NCBI GenBank assembly: GCA_051530055.1
Contig: CM121341.1
Span: 15,996,001 to 16,060,000, forward strand
DNA: 64,000 nt
Source of the DNA: Neoechinorhynchus agilis
Taxonomy: Eukaryota > Acanthocephala
Direction: 5' to 3'
Position 1 is the first letter of the stretch, and every line of letters begins with the position of its first letter. Positions 1-9,965 of this stretch are shown here, piece after piece. The position numbers were made by a program, and so were the translations under genes. The notes under the pieces were generated by a model. It worked only from the letters and a program-made list of their open reading frames with translations, did not search any database and was not told the origin of the DNA.

Positions 1-840
1 ATTAAGCGGTGTAAATTCCTAAAAAAATCAAATAAAGTAGAAAGAAATTTCGAATGGAGAAATTATTTATTTCCGGTTGTAATGTGCTAATGTTAACACA
101 TGATAAAAGATCATTTTGAACAAGTGTTTTATCAAACCTTTTTGTAATGCTTCAATGATGTATTAATTTGACTGCTTATCGAATTTCGAAGATCGTGTTT
201 CTAATTACTGCCTAAGAATGAATTCAAGTACACTTTAAGATCATCAATTATTACAAACTCTCAATGCCAGCCCCTTTCTAACAATCTAACTAAGGCTTAA
301 TTAAATAACTCAGGAGGATACATTGTTAAAATACATTTGTTGTAATTGCATCTTTATGGAGTTTTTTTGTGAAGCTGCTATTTCTGATCTGCTTTGAAAT
401 TTTGAGCTATTTGCTTAATTGTTTCTTTTTCCTAACAGTTTAATACCTCCAATTTGCAGCAAATTACAAAGTTAACAAATCCAATAGTAGTTCTGCTTTT
501 TAAACAAGAGCTTAAACGATGATTTATATTTTTTACCCGTTTAACGACACTCATCTATTTTAAGAAATGGTCGATTATCCTATTTTTGTTTTGTGTGAAT
601 TGGATTAGCTGCAAGTTAAAAAACACTTGGGCACACACAACAACGTTGTTTATTATTTACTGTCATCTGAACTAAGCTCTCATTATGATAGTCAAGCTTG
701 TTAAGCAAAGCGTCACTTGCATGCTTTGTAATTCGGAATGATATTGGGTTCTTTCTACCGTTGGCTTAGAAAGAACCTTAGAGACAATGGTCACATTAAA
801 TGCTCTTGAGCTAAGACCGTATTCAATAATCATTGTTTTT
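1..840. other. AT-rich intergenic DNA
   Basis: No gene, RNA or mobile-element remnant is recognised. The sequence is AT-rich, with short poly-T and poly-A runs and many stops in all frames. Its last bases lead straight into the tandem duplication that follows. Confidence 0.5.
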
Positions 841-1445
841 AATTGGTCCGTTAAAAGTTTTGAAATTATAGCTTTGTCTGTTCCCTGGGAAAAACTCTCC
901 CGAATTTCGTATGGTTCAATTTTGAATCAATGAAATGTTCCGATTTAAATGCTGCTTTCTAAATATGTTTTGATAAGGTCGAGATGAATAAGATTAATTG
1001 AGTTTTAATATTTTGTCCTCTACGTGGGAAAATTAAATTACTTTTATTAATATCGCTTTCAAACAACATGTTTACAATTTACAATATCGAAATATGTTTT
1101 CTAACCAATGTTCATTACAAATTTTTATTGAATGAAATTTAATTGGTCCGTTAAAAGTTTTGAAATTATAGCTTTATCTGTTCCCTGGGAAAAACTCTCC
1201 CGAATTTCGTATGGTTCAATTTTGAATCAATGAAATGTTCCGATTTAAATGCTGCTTTCTAAATATGTTTTGATAAGGTCGAGATGAATAAAATTAATTG
1301 AGTTTTATCTAATATTTCGTCCTCTACGTGGGAAAACTAAATTACTTTTATTAATATCGCTTTCAAACAACATGTTTACAATTTACAATATCGAAATATG
1401 TTTTCTAACCAATGTTCATTACAAATTTTTATTGAATGAAATTTT
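841..1445. repeat. 300-bp direct tandem duplication
   Basis: Two head-to-tail copies of a roughly 300-bp unit, 841-1140 and 1141-1445. Both open with AATTGGTCCGTTAAAAG and both hold the same downstream landmarks (CCCTGGGAAAAACTC, CATGTTTACAATTTAC). They differ by only a few substitutions and a small indel near 1308, so the duplication looks young or homogenised. No coding potential is seen. It is either a local duplication or a two-unit satellite. Confidence 0.95.
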
Positions 1446-2164
1446 TCCAATGCGCCTAAGATATTTTCTTTGAGCTCCGTGATCGAATAGTCTTATGTCA
1501 TCCCTAAAAATTATTCACTTTTCGTCACGTAAACATTCGTATTGACTTATTGACGCCTTAAGTTTAAAAGCAACACACGTAGGATTTGTGTTTCTTCGCA
1601 CGCACTCAGTAATTGTGAGCTTTGCGCTACGTTGATGTGTTCTAATATCTACTTGATCCAATAGTAGGCTTTTATGAACCTTATCGCTGAATCTTTCCTT
1701 TTCCATTCTATATACCTTCACAGTAAGTTCCTATATTTTTTCGTATTGACAGAAAATCTTATAAGATAGCGGGAAAAATTGCACACTTTTAACAATTAAC
1801 ATTTGCATCATTTATTTGATTAGTTAGATCCGATTAATTTGCTCCTTTTTAGAATGATGTTCAACGCTATCTGTCCTATTTGAATATTTACAAGGATTTC
1901 ACGAAGATTTCTTATTCGAATTAATAAAAAGACAAACATTGCTTAAGCCCAACAGTGTGGAGTATCTTTTTTATTACTTCTGTGCGACTAATGCGAGCTT
2001 ATTTGAAGCATTTAAATCTTCATTTTTCTAGAACCTATCGTAAGATTGACATTTGTGTGATTTGATTAGAGGAGGGAAGTGACATTAATTTTTAGTCGAA
2101 ATTTTTGAAAGCGAAATCAAAGTTCATCGTTTCAAACGTTGTAAATAAGTGAAGGTTGACTGTC
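1446..2164. other. Intergenic DNA upstream of the Rpn5-like ORF
   Basis: AT-rich sequence with no convincing exon. If the Rpn5-like gene has 5' exons they are either very diverged here or lie left of the window. A plausible acceptor (tgacag) lies at about 2170, next to the ORF start. Confidence 0.4.
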
Positions 2165-2755
2165 ATGACAGATCCAAATGACTGCGATCCAACAGCTGAC
2201 GCTCGTATTCGTTTAATGAAAACGTTCCTCCAATCACCGAACGTAATCGTAAGTCGAACACTCAGTACGGAACTAACGCCTTATGAACACGTGATCCGTG
2301 CTTTGATCAAACATGAACTTATCGGTTTTTCCTCAGGTGTCCGTGATTTGCTTCAGGATGTAAAGTGTCCAGTTTTGAGTAAAGACGAAAATTGGAATCG
2401 TCTGAGACAAAAGATAGTTGAGCATAATGTGTTCACCGTGGCCCGTCATTACAGTCGAATTCGGCTAGTTCGTCTCGCTCAGTTACTCGAACAAGATAAT
2501 GCCGAGCAGGCGGAAAAAGCTGTATGTGAGTTAGTTTGCGCAAAGAGGGTTCGTGCTCGAATTGACAGACTTACTGGCGTTGTGGATTTTCATGAGAAGT
2601 GCGATGCGATCGATGCTATGAATGAGCATGTCAAAAGCTGGGCGTATATGATGAAGGAAATCGAATTGGCTTGTCATTTAATCAACACCGAACAAATGGT
2701 TTTTAAAGTCAGAAGAGCCGCCACAGAGGATTTGAAAAAAGAAGAAAACGCGTGA
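2165..2755 (+). CDS. PSMD12: 26S proteasome lid subunit Rpn5/PSMD12-like, C-terminal PCI half
   Basis: The ORF gives 196 aa from the first ATG. From about residue 75 it follows the C-terminal PCI region of Rpn5: a segment reading KIVEHNVFTVARHYSRIR, then RLAQLL, then the winged-helix strand IDRLTGVVDF, and a C-terminal helix with CHLINTEQMV. In the 26S proteasome lid this region packs against other PCI subunits. Full Rpn5 is about 440-460 aa, so the N-terminal helical half is absent here. Either 5' exons lie upstream or this is a truncated intronless paralogue. GIGYF follows on the same strand 220 bp downstream, and a donor-like GTGAGT overlaps the stop. The family call is solid; completeness is unknown. 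Confidence 0.8.
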   Translation: MTDPNDCDPTADARIRLMKTFLQSPNVIVSRTLSTELTPYEHVIRALIKHELIGFSSGVRDLLQDVKCPVLSKDENWNRLRQKIVEHNVFTVARHYSRIRLVRLAQLLEQDNAEQAEKAVCELVCAKRVRARIDRLTGVVDFHEKCDAIDAMNEHVKSWAYMMKEIELACHLINTEQMVFKVRRAATEDLKKEENA

Positions 2756-2975
2756 GTGATAGCGCTGAATGTTTCGAGTGTTGAATGAACGGTTAAATTC
2801 TCATATTTAACTAGCAGTTTGAAATCATGCCGCTCATATCCATTTTCCTTATTTTGGGACGAAGATTGTGCTTTTAACTCGTCCTTTCCATACAATTTCC
2901 TTTTCTTATATGATGATACTTCATTATTTGGGAAACTTTTCATTTTGCGTTCAATTTCTTAATGCAACTTTTCAG
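2752..2975 (+). other. GT-AG spacer between the Rpn5-like ORF and GIGYF
   Basis: The spacer begins with GTGAGT at 2752, overlapping the Rpn5-like stop, and ends with CTTTTCAG directly before the GIGYF ATG at 2976. Removing it would leave ...GCATGAGC..., in which the upstream frame ends GCA-TGA and the downstream frame starts ATG-AGC. The TTTTCAG next to the ATG would equally serve as a spliced-leader trans-splice acceptor in a lineage that uses one. Confidence 0.5.
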
Positions 2976-4862
2976 ATGAGCAGTTCAGCAGAGAATTTGA
3001 AACCAAGGCAGCTTCCCAAGCTTCGGTATGGGACTGAGGAGTTACTGGATGTTTTTCGTGCGATGCAAGAGAGTGGATGCTTCGGTTTATCTGACGATGA
3101 TCCCTTTAGGGCTATTGCAGAAGTATTCAGATCTGATGGATCTACGCGCGAGCCTTTATCCCTTGAACCGATATCTGATGAAGAACAACGCTCCCTGTCT
3201 TCATTTATCCATTACCAGCAAAACAGGGAAAGTAGCGACCAGTCTAGTTCCGGAACAGTCTACAGACCTACCAGTCATGTTTATCGCCCTCCATTCACAG
3301 GACAACAAACTCGTCCGCCACGATCGAGTGATGTAACGGGAAGTTCACCATCGTCGACGGTTACTAGTGGAGGTGGCGGCGGTGGTCGCACATTCATTCC
3401 ATCTTCAAATCGCGGTGGAGTAGGACGCGGCGGTCGGTGGAAACGAGGTGAGGAGGTTCGTGTCACTGATGAGCAACCACAACTTCGGCAAATTAGTCGA
3501 TCGATAATGTCGAAGAACCAACCAGCGACTACATCATCTTCTGCCACAAGTATTGCGAACGCTGCAAGTGAACAGACAGACTTATCGGTTGCTGACCTTC
3601 TGTATGGAAATCCATCTAATATTGAAGGTGGCCCCTTGCCAGAGTGGGTCACAAACGACGATAATGAGTTCGACGTTAATGCTATGACTTTCGACCAAAA
3701 TGGGGTTTATGTGAGACGTTCAATGGGTGACGCTATTGGAAATGAAGAAAATAACCGAACATCGGAAACCATAAATGCTCTTCAAAATCTCAATATTGAG
3801 GATGTTCGTTCAATAGAAGACGGACCTTTGTCTCCAAGAATGGCACCACCACCTCAACAAGCCCCAGCTCCACCATCACAATCCACTCAACCACAACGAA
3901 ATCACTGGTTCTACATCGATCCTCAAGGCAAAATTCGTGGTGATTTTGGTTCGGAGCAGATGAGTCAATGGTACAACGCAGGATATTTTAGTCTAGACAT
4001 TTTAATCAAGCGACAATCTGACACTCAATTTCATAAACTATCAGAGTATCTTCAATGGTTGGGTCCCAACTTCCTTTTCTCAACCCGACCTGAGCCTGAC
4101 GCAGTGCCGCAACGTCAACCCCATTCGGTGCAATCTATAACCCAATACTATGCTAATCCTGAAGATTTGACCCAGCAAATGGGTTTCCATGATCCTAGTA
4201 TAATGGCTGCATCCCGCCAGCGACAAGATGGAGCTTGGACAAATCAAGCGGGCCAAACGGCGGCTGCTAGAAGATTACGACCCATGCGACCACAGTTTTT
4301 CCACATACACCCATCCCAACGTCCATCGCCTCGAATAATGTCTTATCCTGCAGGCCACCGAGCGCCTGTAACCAGGTTACCACGCCCACAAGCTCCAAAC
4401 TACTATGAACCTCACTACTCTCAACACGATCAATCCGCGACTTCAATCGGTGATGTGTTTGATATTGATTTGTCAAATGGAGCCACGTTCACAAGATCGC
4501 GGACTTCACGACCACAACCGCCAACGCACCAATGGCGACATAGAGATGAAGGTACTCGAAATTCGGTCAACGATGTTGCGAGAATTCATCCTCGTTTGCT
4601 TTCTCGCGATGACGAGGAATGGGCAACTGTTCAACTGAGGTCAATGTACGGTCCACGTGTTAACTCTGACGGTCTGATCCATATTCTTCAACAGTTCACT
4701 ACTCACAATGAAATGGAGAATTTCGTCACCCAAATGCATGGGGTACACCCGAATGCAAGTCAGTTCATTTCTGAGTTTCTTGATAGAATGATGGAGGCGA
4801 TTCCCAATGGGTACCCAGCTGTGCGGAGCGGTCCATCCGCACCTCCGCCGAGCGAGGCTTAG
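2976..4862 (+). CDS. GIGYF: GIGYF (GYF-domain translational repressor), single coding exon
   Basis: The ORF gives 628 aa from an ATG placed immediately after a TTTTCAG acceptor. Near the N-terminus, LRYGTEELL (from about residue 16) fits the 4EHP-binding motif of GIGYF proteins, though the first Tyr of the usual YxYx4L pattern is Leu here. A low-complexity Arg/Gly/Ser/Pro region follows. The GYF domain is at about residues 307-368 (WFYIDPQGKIRG through QMSQWYNAGYF); it has GDF where the family usually has GPF or GPY. The C-terminal helical segment (FVTQMHG, FISEFLDRM) matches the end of GIGYF proteins. The family bridges 4EHP and mRNA decay or CCR4-NOT factors in the cytoplasm. A likely polyadenylation signal is at about 4980. 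An upstream in-frame extension to 2868 has no ATG and is not used. Confidence 0.9.
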   Translation: MSSSAENLKPRQLPKLRYGTEELLDVFRAMQESGCFGLSDDDPFRAIAEVFRSDGSTREPLSLEPISDEEQRSLSSFIHYQQNRESSDQSSSGTVYRPTSHVYRPPFTGQQTRPPRSSDVTGSSPSSTVTSGGGGGGRTFIPSSNRGGVGRGGRWKRGEEVRVTDEQPQLRQISRSIMSKNQPATTSSSATSIANAASEQTDLSVADLLYGNPSNIEGGPLPEWVTNDDNEFDVNAMTFDQNGVYVRRSMGDAIGNEENNRTSETINALQNLNIEDVRSIEDGPLSPRMAPPPQQAPAPPSQSTQPQRNHWFYIDPQGKIRGDFGSEQMSQWYNAGYFSLDILIKRQSDTQFHKLSEYLQWLGPNFLFSTRPEPDAVPQRQPHSVQSITQYYANPEDLTQQMGFHDPSIMAASRQRQDGAWTNQAGQTAAARRLRPMRPQFFHIHPSQRPSPRIMSYPAGHRAPVTRLPRPQAPNYYEPHYSQHDQSATSIGDVFDIDLSNGATFTRSRTSRPQPPTHQWRHRDEGTRNSVNDVARIHPRLLSRDDEEWATVQLRSMYGPRVNSDGLIHILQQFTTHNEMENFVTQMHGVHPNASQFISEFLDRMMEAIPNGYPAVRSGPSAPPPSEA

Positions 4863-5526
4863 AGGAGAAGGTGGTGATTAGACCTTATCAATGTGTCATC
4901 ATGTCTCCTTTTTGTCTCGTCGACGGAACATACTCAATGACGAGAAGTGTGGAATCCACACGACAACAATATTAGAAACAATAAACAATAGTCGTTTCGA
5001 ACAAATGTCATCAGTAAAACGATTTCCGGTTGATTTTACCTTCAACGCACACACACGCATAAAGTTTTCGTTTACGAACGGTCATGAGTAGGGAGCGGAT
5101 GTACCCGTGAAAAGTATGTGTGTATCTTCTTTTTCAATAACATAAAAAACAAAAAATGAAGCTATTTTTAATAGCTGCTATCCAGTTTTTTTGAACAATA
5201 ATATACTTTAAACTTAGGTTTTGTAGCCGTTCGCCCGATGAACCGTTATTTGAAGCGAACGCTTATTTTGATCAATTGTATCATCTTTTTAATCGTTTTT
5301 TGTCATTCAGACCTGAATTCATAAAGGTTGATTTCCTTACTTTTTAGAACGGGGTTTTTAACAAACAAAATTTTTAAGAAAAAAACAGTTTTGTCTTTTA
5401 AGGTGATTGTGAACATTCAAACCGAATGATAGGCTCTATGTTGTGACTGTCGATTTCACGACCCTACGCTATCTGGGGAAAGTTGAAGGAAATTAGCTTG
5501 CACAAGGGGGCTGCTGTAGCTTCTAT
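4863..5526. other. GIGYF 3' region and intergenic DNA
   Basis: This holds the presumed GIGYF 3' UTR with AATAAA at about 4980, then AT-rich DNA with no recognised feature. Confidence 0.45.
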
Positions 5527-6211
5527 TCAATGAATGTTTTGTAGTTCCTTACAAAGTTGCCCAGCATATTTCTTGCCCGTATTGCTTTGCAAATGAAAAG
5601 AATAAGAACTAATTTTATTGTCGACACTTTTTAAAGAAATCAAAGCCCGAGATAAAGATGTTAATAACTCCAGTCCACCGCTTCTTTGTCTTATTATCAA
5701 ATATTGGTAAAACGTTTGATATTCCAAGCACGTTAAATCGGATAATTACAGCACATATTACGGTTTTAGCGCCACTAAGCTTTTGAGTATTATTGGAATG
5801 CACAAAACCTTACGGAAAGCAAGATAGGAACAATTTTCGAGTAAAATAAATAATGTTAATCCGCCAGGTTGCAAAAGAAGATTCTTTAGGCGAAAAGTCA
5901 CTTTCAGAGTAATGATATAACAGTAATCTAATAAAAACACTCCAATCGCGTAATGCATTGAATCGAGAAAAATAATCAGAAACGGACCATTCATCGGTAC
6001 TCTATACATTGTTCTTAACTTTAGAAGTTGTGGGCTTCTTTAAATAGTCAATAATTTCCTGAAGCCAGCTCACTTCATCTGTCTTAGTTGTATCCTGTCG
6101 AAGGCCATCTTGAACTTTTGTTGCATTTAATATCAAACGTTTATATGTTTGATCGTTCAGGTCCATGAAGCAAATATCACAATCTAGAATAATTCTTATA
6201 GCAACATTCAA
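5527..6211 (-). CDS. Unrecognised gene, probably several small exons
   Basis: Four open stretches follow one another on the minus strand in different frames, separated by GT...AG candidates of the size seen in neighbouring genes. The first (6211-6002) is hydrophilic, with a SWLQEIIDYLKK helix. The last (to 5527) ends GKKYAGQLCKELQNIH before a stop. A donor-like GTAAGG lies near 5815. The exon chain is my inference and exact joints are not assigned. I do not recognise the family. Loss of frame in an old pseudogene is the alternative. Confidence 0.3.
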
Positions 6212-6289
6212 AGTCTAAAGATGATTAGTTTTGATGTGTAGTATGGTTTAGGTTCGCGGGATCGAAATTCCCGTGGTTCGGAACCGTAT

Positions 6290-6360
6290 GTCTACTTGTC
6301 CCCCGGCTTTGTGTGATCTTTTGCCCGTTGATTTTTAATACATCGCTGGCCGGTAGTTTT
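6290..6360 (+). repeat. Short dispersed repeat, copy 1
   Basis: About 65 bp here reappears as its reverse complement at 31995-32065. Shared landmarks are CTTGTC, GTTGATTTTTAATACATCG and TGGCCGGTA. Part of it (CGGTAGTTTTA) is echoed at about 52197. At the 31 kb site it directly follows an R2-like LINE 3' end, so it may be part of that element's 3' UTR. Confidence 0.6.
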
Positions 6361-6511
6361 AGGCTAAATTTTTGTTACCTTCCATGGTATTGGACGCAAC
6401 GATGTGTAAGGTCTTAAGCACAAGACACCTATCAAGTTTTTTGCGCTCTAAAAAATGCATGCTATCAAAATATGCGCTATATTACATAGTATCCTGGTGT
6501 TATGATATGGT

Positions 6512-6590
6512 ACGTGTCCTAGACTGAAACATGCCCTATTCTGAAACATGTCCTATTCTGAAACATGTCCTAGTCTGGAACTTGTCATAT
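6512..6590 (+). repeat. 17-bp minisatellite, about four units
   Basis: Tandem units close to CCTATTCTGAAACATGT. The inner two units are nearly exact and the outer ones diverged. It lies at the left edge of the LINE fragment that follows. Confidence 0.8.
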
Positions 6591-6599
6591 ACTCTATCA

Positions 6600-7560
6600 A
6601 TCAGAAAATCCGAACCTCTGCTCTGACTTAAATTGCAATCATTGCTCCACATCAAACGCCACACAATTTTTCACTCCCACAATTGACACTTCCACTTCGC
6701 CATATGAAGTCCTAAAACGTCTCAAGAAATTACCTCGAAATCTGCCCACTTAAATTTGAAATCAGAACATTCCCTCTTAACCACGCTATAAATCGCAGCT
6801 TTTTATGTGACATCTACCCTTCATGCCTGAAAACTTCTAAAGTAATTCTCCTCGCCAAAAATGTATATCAAATTATCGCCCCTACAATTCGGCTTCCGCC
6901 CAAATTTTCTGCAACGGATGCCTTACTTTGCATTTATGACACGCTCCTACCCAACGTCGACAATAATCCTTCACACTTCAGCCGCTAAATTCAACTGGAC
7001 TTATCGAAAGCATTGGATTTCAGTATACCATTTACTACAGGTATCCCTTTGTTCGATCTCCCCAAATTTTACTTTAGCTTTATTCTGCAATCTTTCCCAA
7101 TTACAAATCCGTTGCCTTGAAACGTTTCATAGTATAGCTTCTAAAATTTGCAAAGTTGATTTCCCCCTGTTCGCCAAATGCTCTTATAAAATTTTCATCA
7201 AATAACCGAAAAGCCTCTCAACCCTACCACCACAATTTTATGCACATTTTATTCCCTTTTCGCATGAGCACAACACTCGTAATCCTAATTCATTTCATCC
7301 TCCTTCGACCTCGCACCTCCCTATACCTACGCTCGTTTTTTCATACTTCTCAATCCTTTCGGATATCATAATCTGAAATGAACCTGAGGGAAGACCCAAC
7401 CTCACAAACTCTGCCATAAGCAATAGCCACCAATTCAAACCCGACCGGATCTTGCAACTTTACCGGACCCGTAATCCACTCCAAAATCCATAGCCACATT
7501 CATTTATCCAATCAGAACTCAAGTATTCATGAGGACCCAAAGGTACATGGTTCGAAAAGA
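6600..7560 (+). mobile_element. APE-type (jockey/CR1-like) LINE fragment, degenerate
   Basis: Translation in shifting frames gives reverse-transcriptase landmarks: an EVLKRLKKLP-like segment, then SNYRP, then an FxATDAL-like block. A Pro-rich C-terminus contains KCSYKIFIK and EHNTRN. The C-terminal part matches, with many differences, the minus-strand LINE at 43.2-44.0 kb (KCLYKIFIK, EYNTRN). The 3' end carries CCCAAAGGTACATGG, the terminal signature of this family in the window. Many frameshifts and stops make it a dead copy. Confidence 0.75.
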
Positions 7561-8101
7561 AACGTAAGTGGAAAATTTCTCCTTGTAGTATTGGATTTCA
7601 TTTGATCCAAGTAGAGTGGGACCATATTTTTGTAGGACTTTCCAGATAGAGGGCTGTGTTGAAGTCAGTCAAATTCGAGTACCGTAAAGTATATGCCATT
7701 GCTTCAACGTTGGTGCTGAAGTTATCCACCTTACTTACATTAATTGCGACATGTAAGAATCATTGAATCAGTATCAATTTTAGAAAAATTTAAACGTCGA
7801 CGATGTTATCTTCAGTCAAAGGAGATTTTATAAACGTATTCTGCTATTAGATGCTTATTGGTCGTTTTCATCAATGAGCTCTAATAGCAGCAGGTAATTT
7901 TTTCGCTTAAGTCTAACAAGGATGTATTATAGGATTATCCATGTAAGCAATCACACAAAGTAACTTTTTTGTAGCAGTGATGACACGCGATGAAGTTTGC
8001 CAATTATCTCTAAAGGCCTCCGTGCTCATATGTCACTCATACAAGTTGTGCTCAAATATCGGGATTTATTGATAAACTTTTAAAGATGCTGGTAAAAGTT
8101 A
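7561..8101. other. Intergenic DNA
   Basis: No ORF, repeat or regulatory signature recognised. It lies downstream of both the LINE fragment (+) and the 155-aa gene (-). Confidence 0.4.
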
Positions 8102-8569
8102 TTATTGATCGTCTGGAAGAGTATATTTAACACCTCTCCACATAATAAGGTCGTGGTCATAAACAAATTTTGTCAGCGAGATTCGGCCGTTATCCAAAAG
8201 GTAATGATCGATTTCATCTTTTTCGATGTTGATTTTCTTATCGCTGCAAAAGTATAGCGTAGCATGGTTGCCAGCCTTCTTTTTTCCCCAATTTTTTTTT
8301 GGTTTAAGCATCTGTCCTTGAGAACCATTGACGGAATTGTAAGTCAAAGAAAGAAGTCTTGGAAATTCCGCTGGGATACCCTGTTTTCGCTTTCCAAGGT
8401 AGAGCTCCATAACAGTCATGTACCAGCCATCTTTGTAATTCATCGCTCGGTCAACTCTACTCACTGTGTCTGCTAGTACCAAATCAAATCTATTATGGGA
8501 AACCGGGGAGAGAGCACCGTCGCCAATTGTCGGCTTGTTTCCATCACCTCTAGTCATCGAATTCAACAT
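8102..8569 (-). CDS. Lineage-specific protein, paralogue of the 11.4-12.0 kb gene
   Basis: The ORF gives 155 aa with no recognised domain. It aligns along most of its length with the 185-aa protein at 11409-11966. Shared blocks are DxW.MT (DGWYMT/DDWRMT), YLG followed by IP and PRL (IPAEFPRLL against IPYPYPRLI), a central G-x-hydrophobic segment, and a C-terminal Y-L-x-x-G-R with L-x-F. It lacks the cationic hydrophobic N-terminus of its paralogue, unless an upstream exon supplies one: a GTGAGTAATTCC donor-like sequence at about 8715 (-) is shared with the region upstream of the other two family members. Function unknown. Confidence 0.6.
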   Translation of the reverse strand: MLNSMTRGDGNKPTIGDGALSPVSHNRFDLVLADTVSRVDRAMNYKDGWYMTVMELYLGKRKQGIPAEFPRLLSLTYNSVNGSQGQMLKPKKNWGKKKAGNHATLYFCSDKKINIEKDEIDHYLLDNGRISLTKFVYDHDLIMWRGVKYTLPDDQ

Positions 8570-9159
8570 ATTTTAAACCCTTTAGTGTTGCAGAAAGGAA
8601 TGCGAGTTTCTCCTTAAATATTAGATGTTCTGTGACTAATATAATGATTCCAGAATAAAATAGTGCTCTAGGCCAGCTCTTCTAGATTTCTCTTTTGTCC
8701 CAAAAACAATGGAATTACTCACTGTGTGGTATGGACTTTCTACGACCTTTGTCTGTGTTAAGAGTTTCAAAACCGATGCAGTCAGTTTTGACTGACTTTT
8801 TGTTCACGCTTTTCAACAATATATCCTAAAGAAATGAGTCACTTGTACTTTCCGAACAACGTCATCCAGAAATCATCTTATGTTTAAATGAATACGATCT
8901 AGGCCGATATCGCTCAAGTGAAATACACCTTTACAGTTCAATTTAAATTTAGGAGAAGGAGTAATTTATTGAAGATCAATTTTCTAGGACCACGAAAAAG
9001 AGATCAAATTAGAATTATATTAATGTTGGAAACTACGTTGCATCAGTAGTTTTGATCTTTTTTCATCTGATTGCCAGTGTAATCCATATCGGTAACATTG
9101 CTTACGCATTGATTTATGACACCATAGAACTATAATCATGGGGAATTTAAAATGCCGAT
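8570..9159. other. Upstream region of the 155-aa gene
   Basis: AT-rich. The only notable signal is the minus-strand GTGAGTAATT element near 8715, also present near 12110 (-) and 37583 (+) upstream of the two paralogous genes. Confidence 0.35.
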
Positions 9160-9370
9160 ATGTGAGGAACGTTTCAAACCTCGTCGGGTTCATCATCAGC
9201 TCAAAAATGCGAATGTTTAAATGGTTATTTTGCTCTCACACGCGCTTATGGTTGGTTGTGTTGTTCCATTTTGTTAGCTATGATGACAGAACAACACAAT
9301 CAACCATAAGCGCGCGTGAGAGCCGAATAACCACTGATGATGAATCCTACGAGGTTCGAAAGGTTTTTAA
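9160..9370. mobile_element. PLE-type terminal foldback with two hammerhead-like motifs
   Basis: A long inverted repeat: arms 9223-9266 and 9289-9333 (sharing CTCTCACACGCGCTTATG and its complement) surround a short loop. Each end carries a CTGATGA-stem-GAAA motif, minus strand at 9170-9199 and plus strand at 9334-9363. The stem is GAACC/GGTTC-like. The arm sequence also lies beside the GIY-YIG ORF at 33.0 kb, which links it to that Penelope-like family. It is a non-coding, terminal-repeat-only remnant. Confidence 0.75.
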
Positions 9371-9849
9371 CAAAAAAGCTATTTATCTGGTGGAGACCTA
9401 AATAATAGTTTCAAGGAGAGTTTAAGCTCTAAAAGCGTCCGATGGGTGCATCTTATGTCGAGGATACATTTCTCCATAATGATAATTCTTTATTCAACAA
9501 TTGCTAATCATAACGGTCCGAAATTCAAAACGTTTTGTACAATAAAAATGATTTGTGTATTGTGGACTGTTTTATGTTTGTGTGTGGCCAAAATTATGTT
9601 GAGCGTGCAAAAAAAATAAAGCTGTGATTGAACTAACGAATGATAAAAAGCAACACTTATGATTTATTGGTGCAGAAAAGACTCACAATTGGAAAATAAA
9701 CACGCGAGGCAAAAGCTTCCATTTTCCTTAAAACAAACTTTAAAATGATGTTGTTGATGAATGTTCATTGGCAATCTAGGTAGATAATGCATTTGAAAAA
9801 ATGAATCTATTACGATTTTTCACCCTTTCTTATATGAAAAGATTTTCTT
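9371..9849. other. Intergenic DNA
   Basis: AT-rich with an AATAAA near 9617; no recognisable gene. Confidence 0.35.
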
Positions 9850-9965
9850 TTTTTTGCGCCCAGCAGCTTCCTGCTGCAGCGAATCAGCGCGGCGATCCAA
9901 TGCGGCAATGCCGCAGCCATCAGGGAAGCTGCCGAACAATCATAACGTATGGGTAATGCGGATTT
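9850..9965 (+). mobile_element. RLE LINE, 3'-terminal fragment
   Basis: The frame gives SFLLQRISAAIQ, then GNAAAIREAAEQS and a stop. This is the typical QRGNA-ending C-terminus of the RLE-type non-LTR elements in this window. It then shares ATAACGTATGG.TAATGCGGATTTG with the minus-strand fragment at 34.1 kb. Only the last ~30 codons and a short 3' tail remain, a strong 5' truncation. Confidence 0.75.

Noticed and set aside
1515-1721. 68-codon minus-strand ORF
   Set aside because: No homology-like feature, no paralogue and no splice signals; its length is within chance expectation.
2868-2975. N-terminal extension of the GIGYF ORF
   Set aside because: It lacks an ATG near its start, is unlike the family, and ends at a strong TTTTCAG acceptor before the family-like N-terminus.
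5758-6009. 83-codon hydrophobic ORF as an independent membrane protein
   Set aside because: Another frame over the same bases is more hydrophilic and continuous with flanking exon-like segments, so the hydrophobic frame is probably a shadow.
6250-6290. tRNA-like T-arm (CGGGATCGAAATTCCCG)
   Set aside because: No acceptor, D or anticodon arm can be placed and the T-loop does not fit the consensus.
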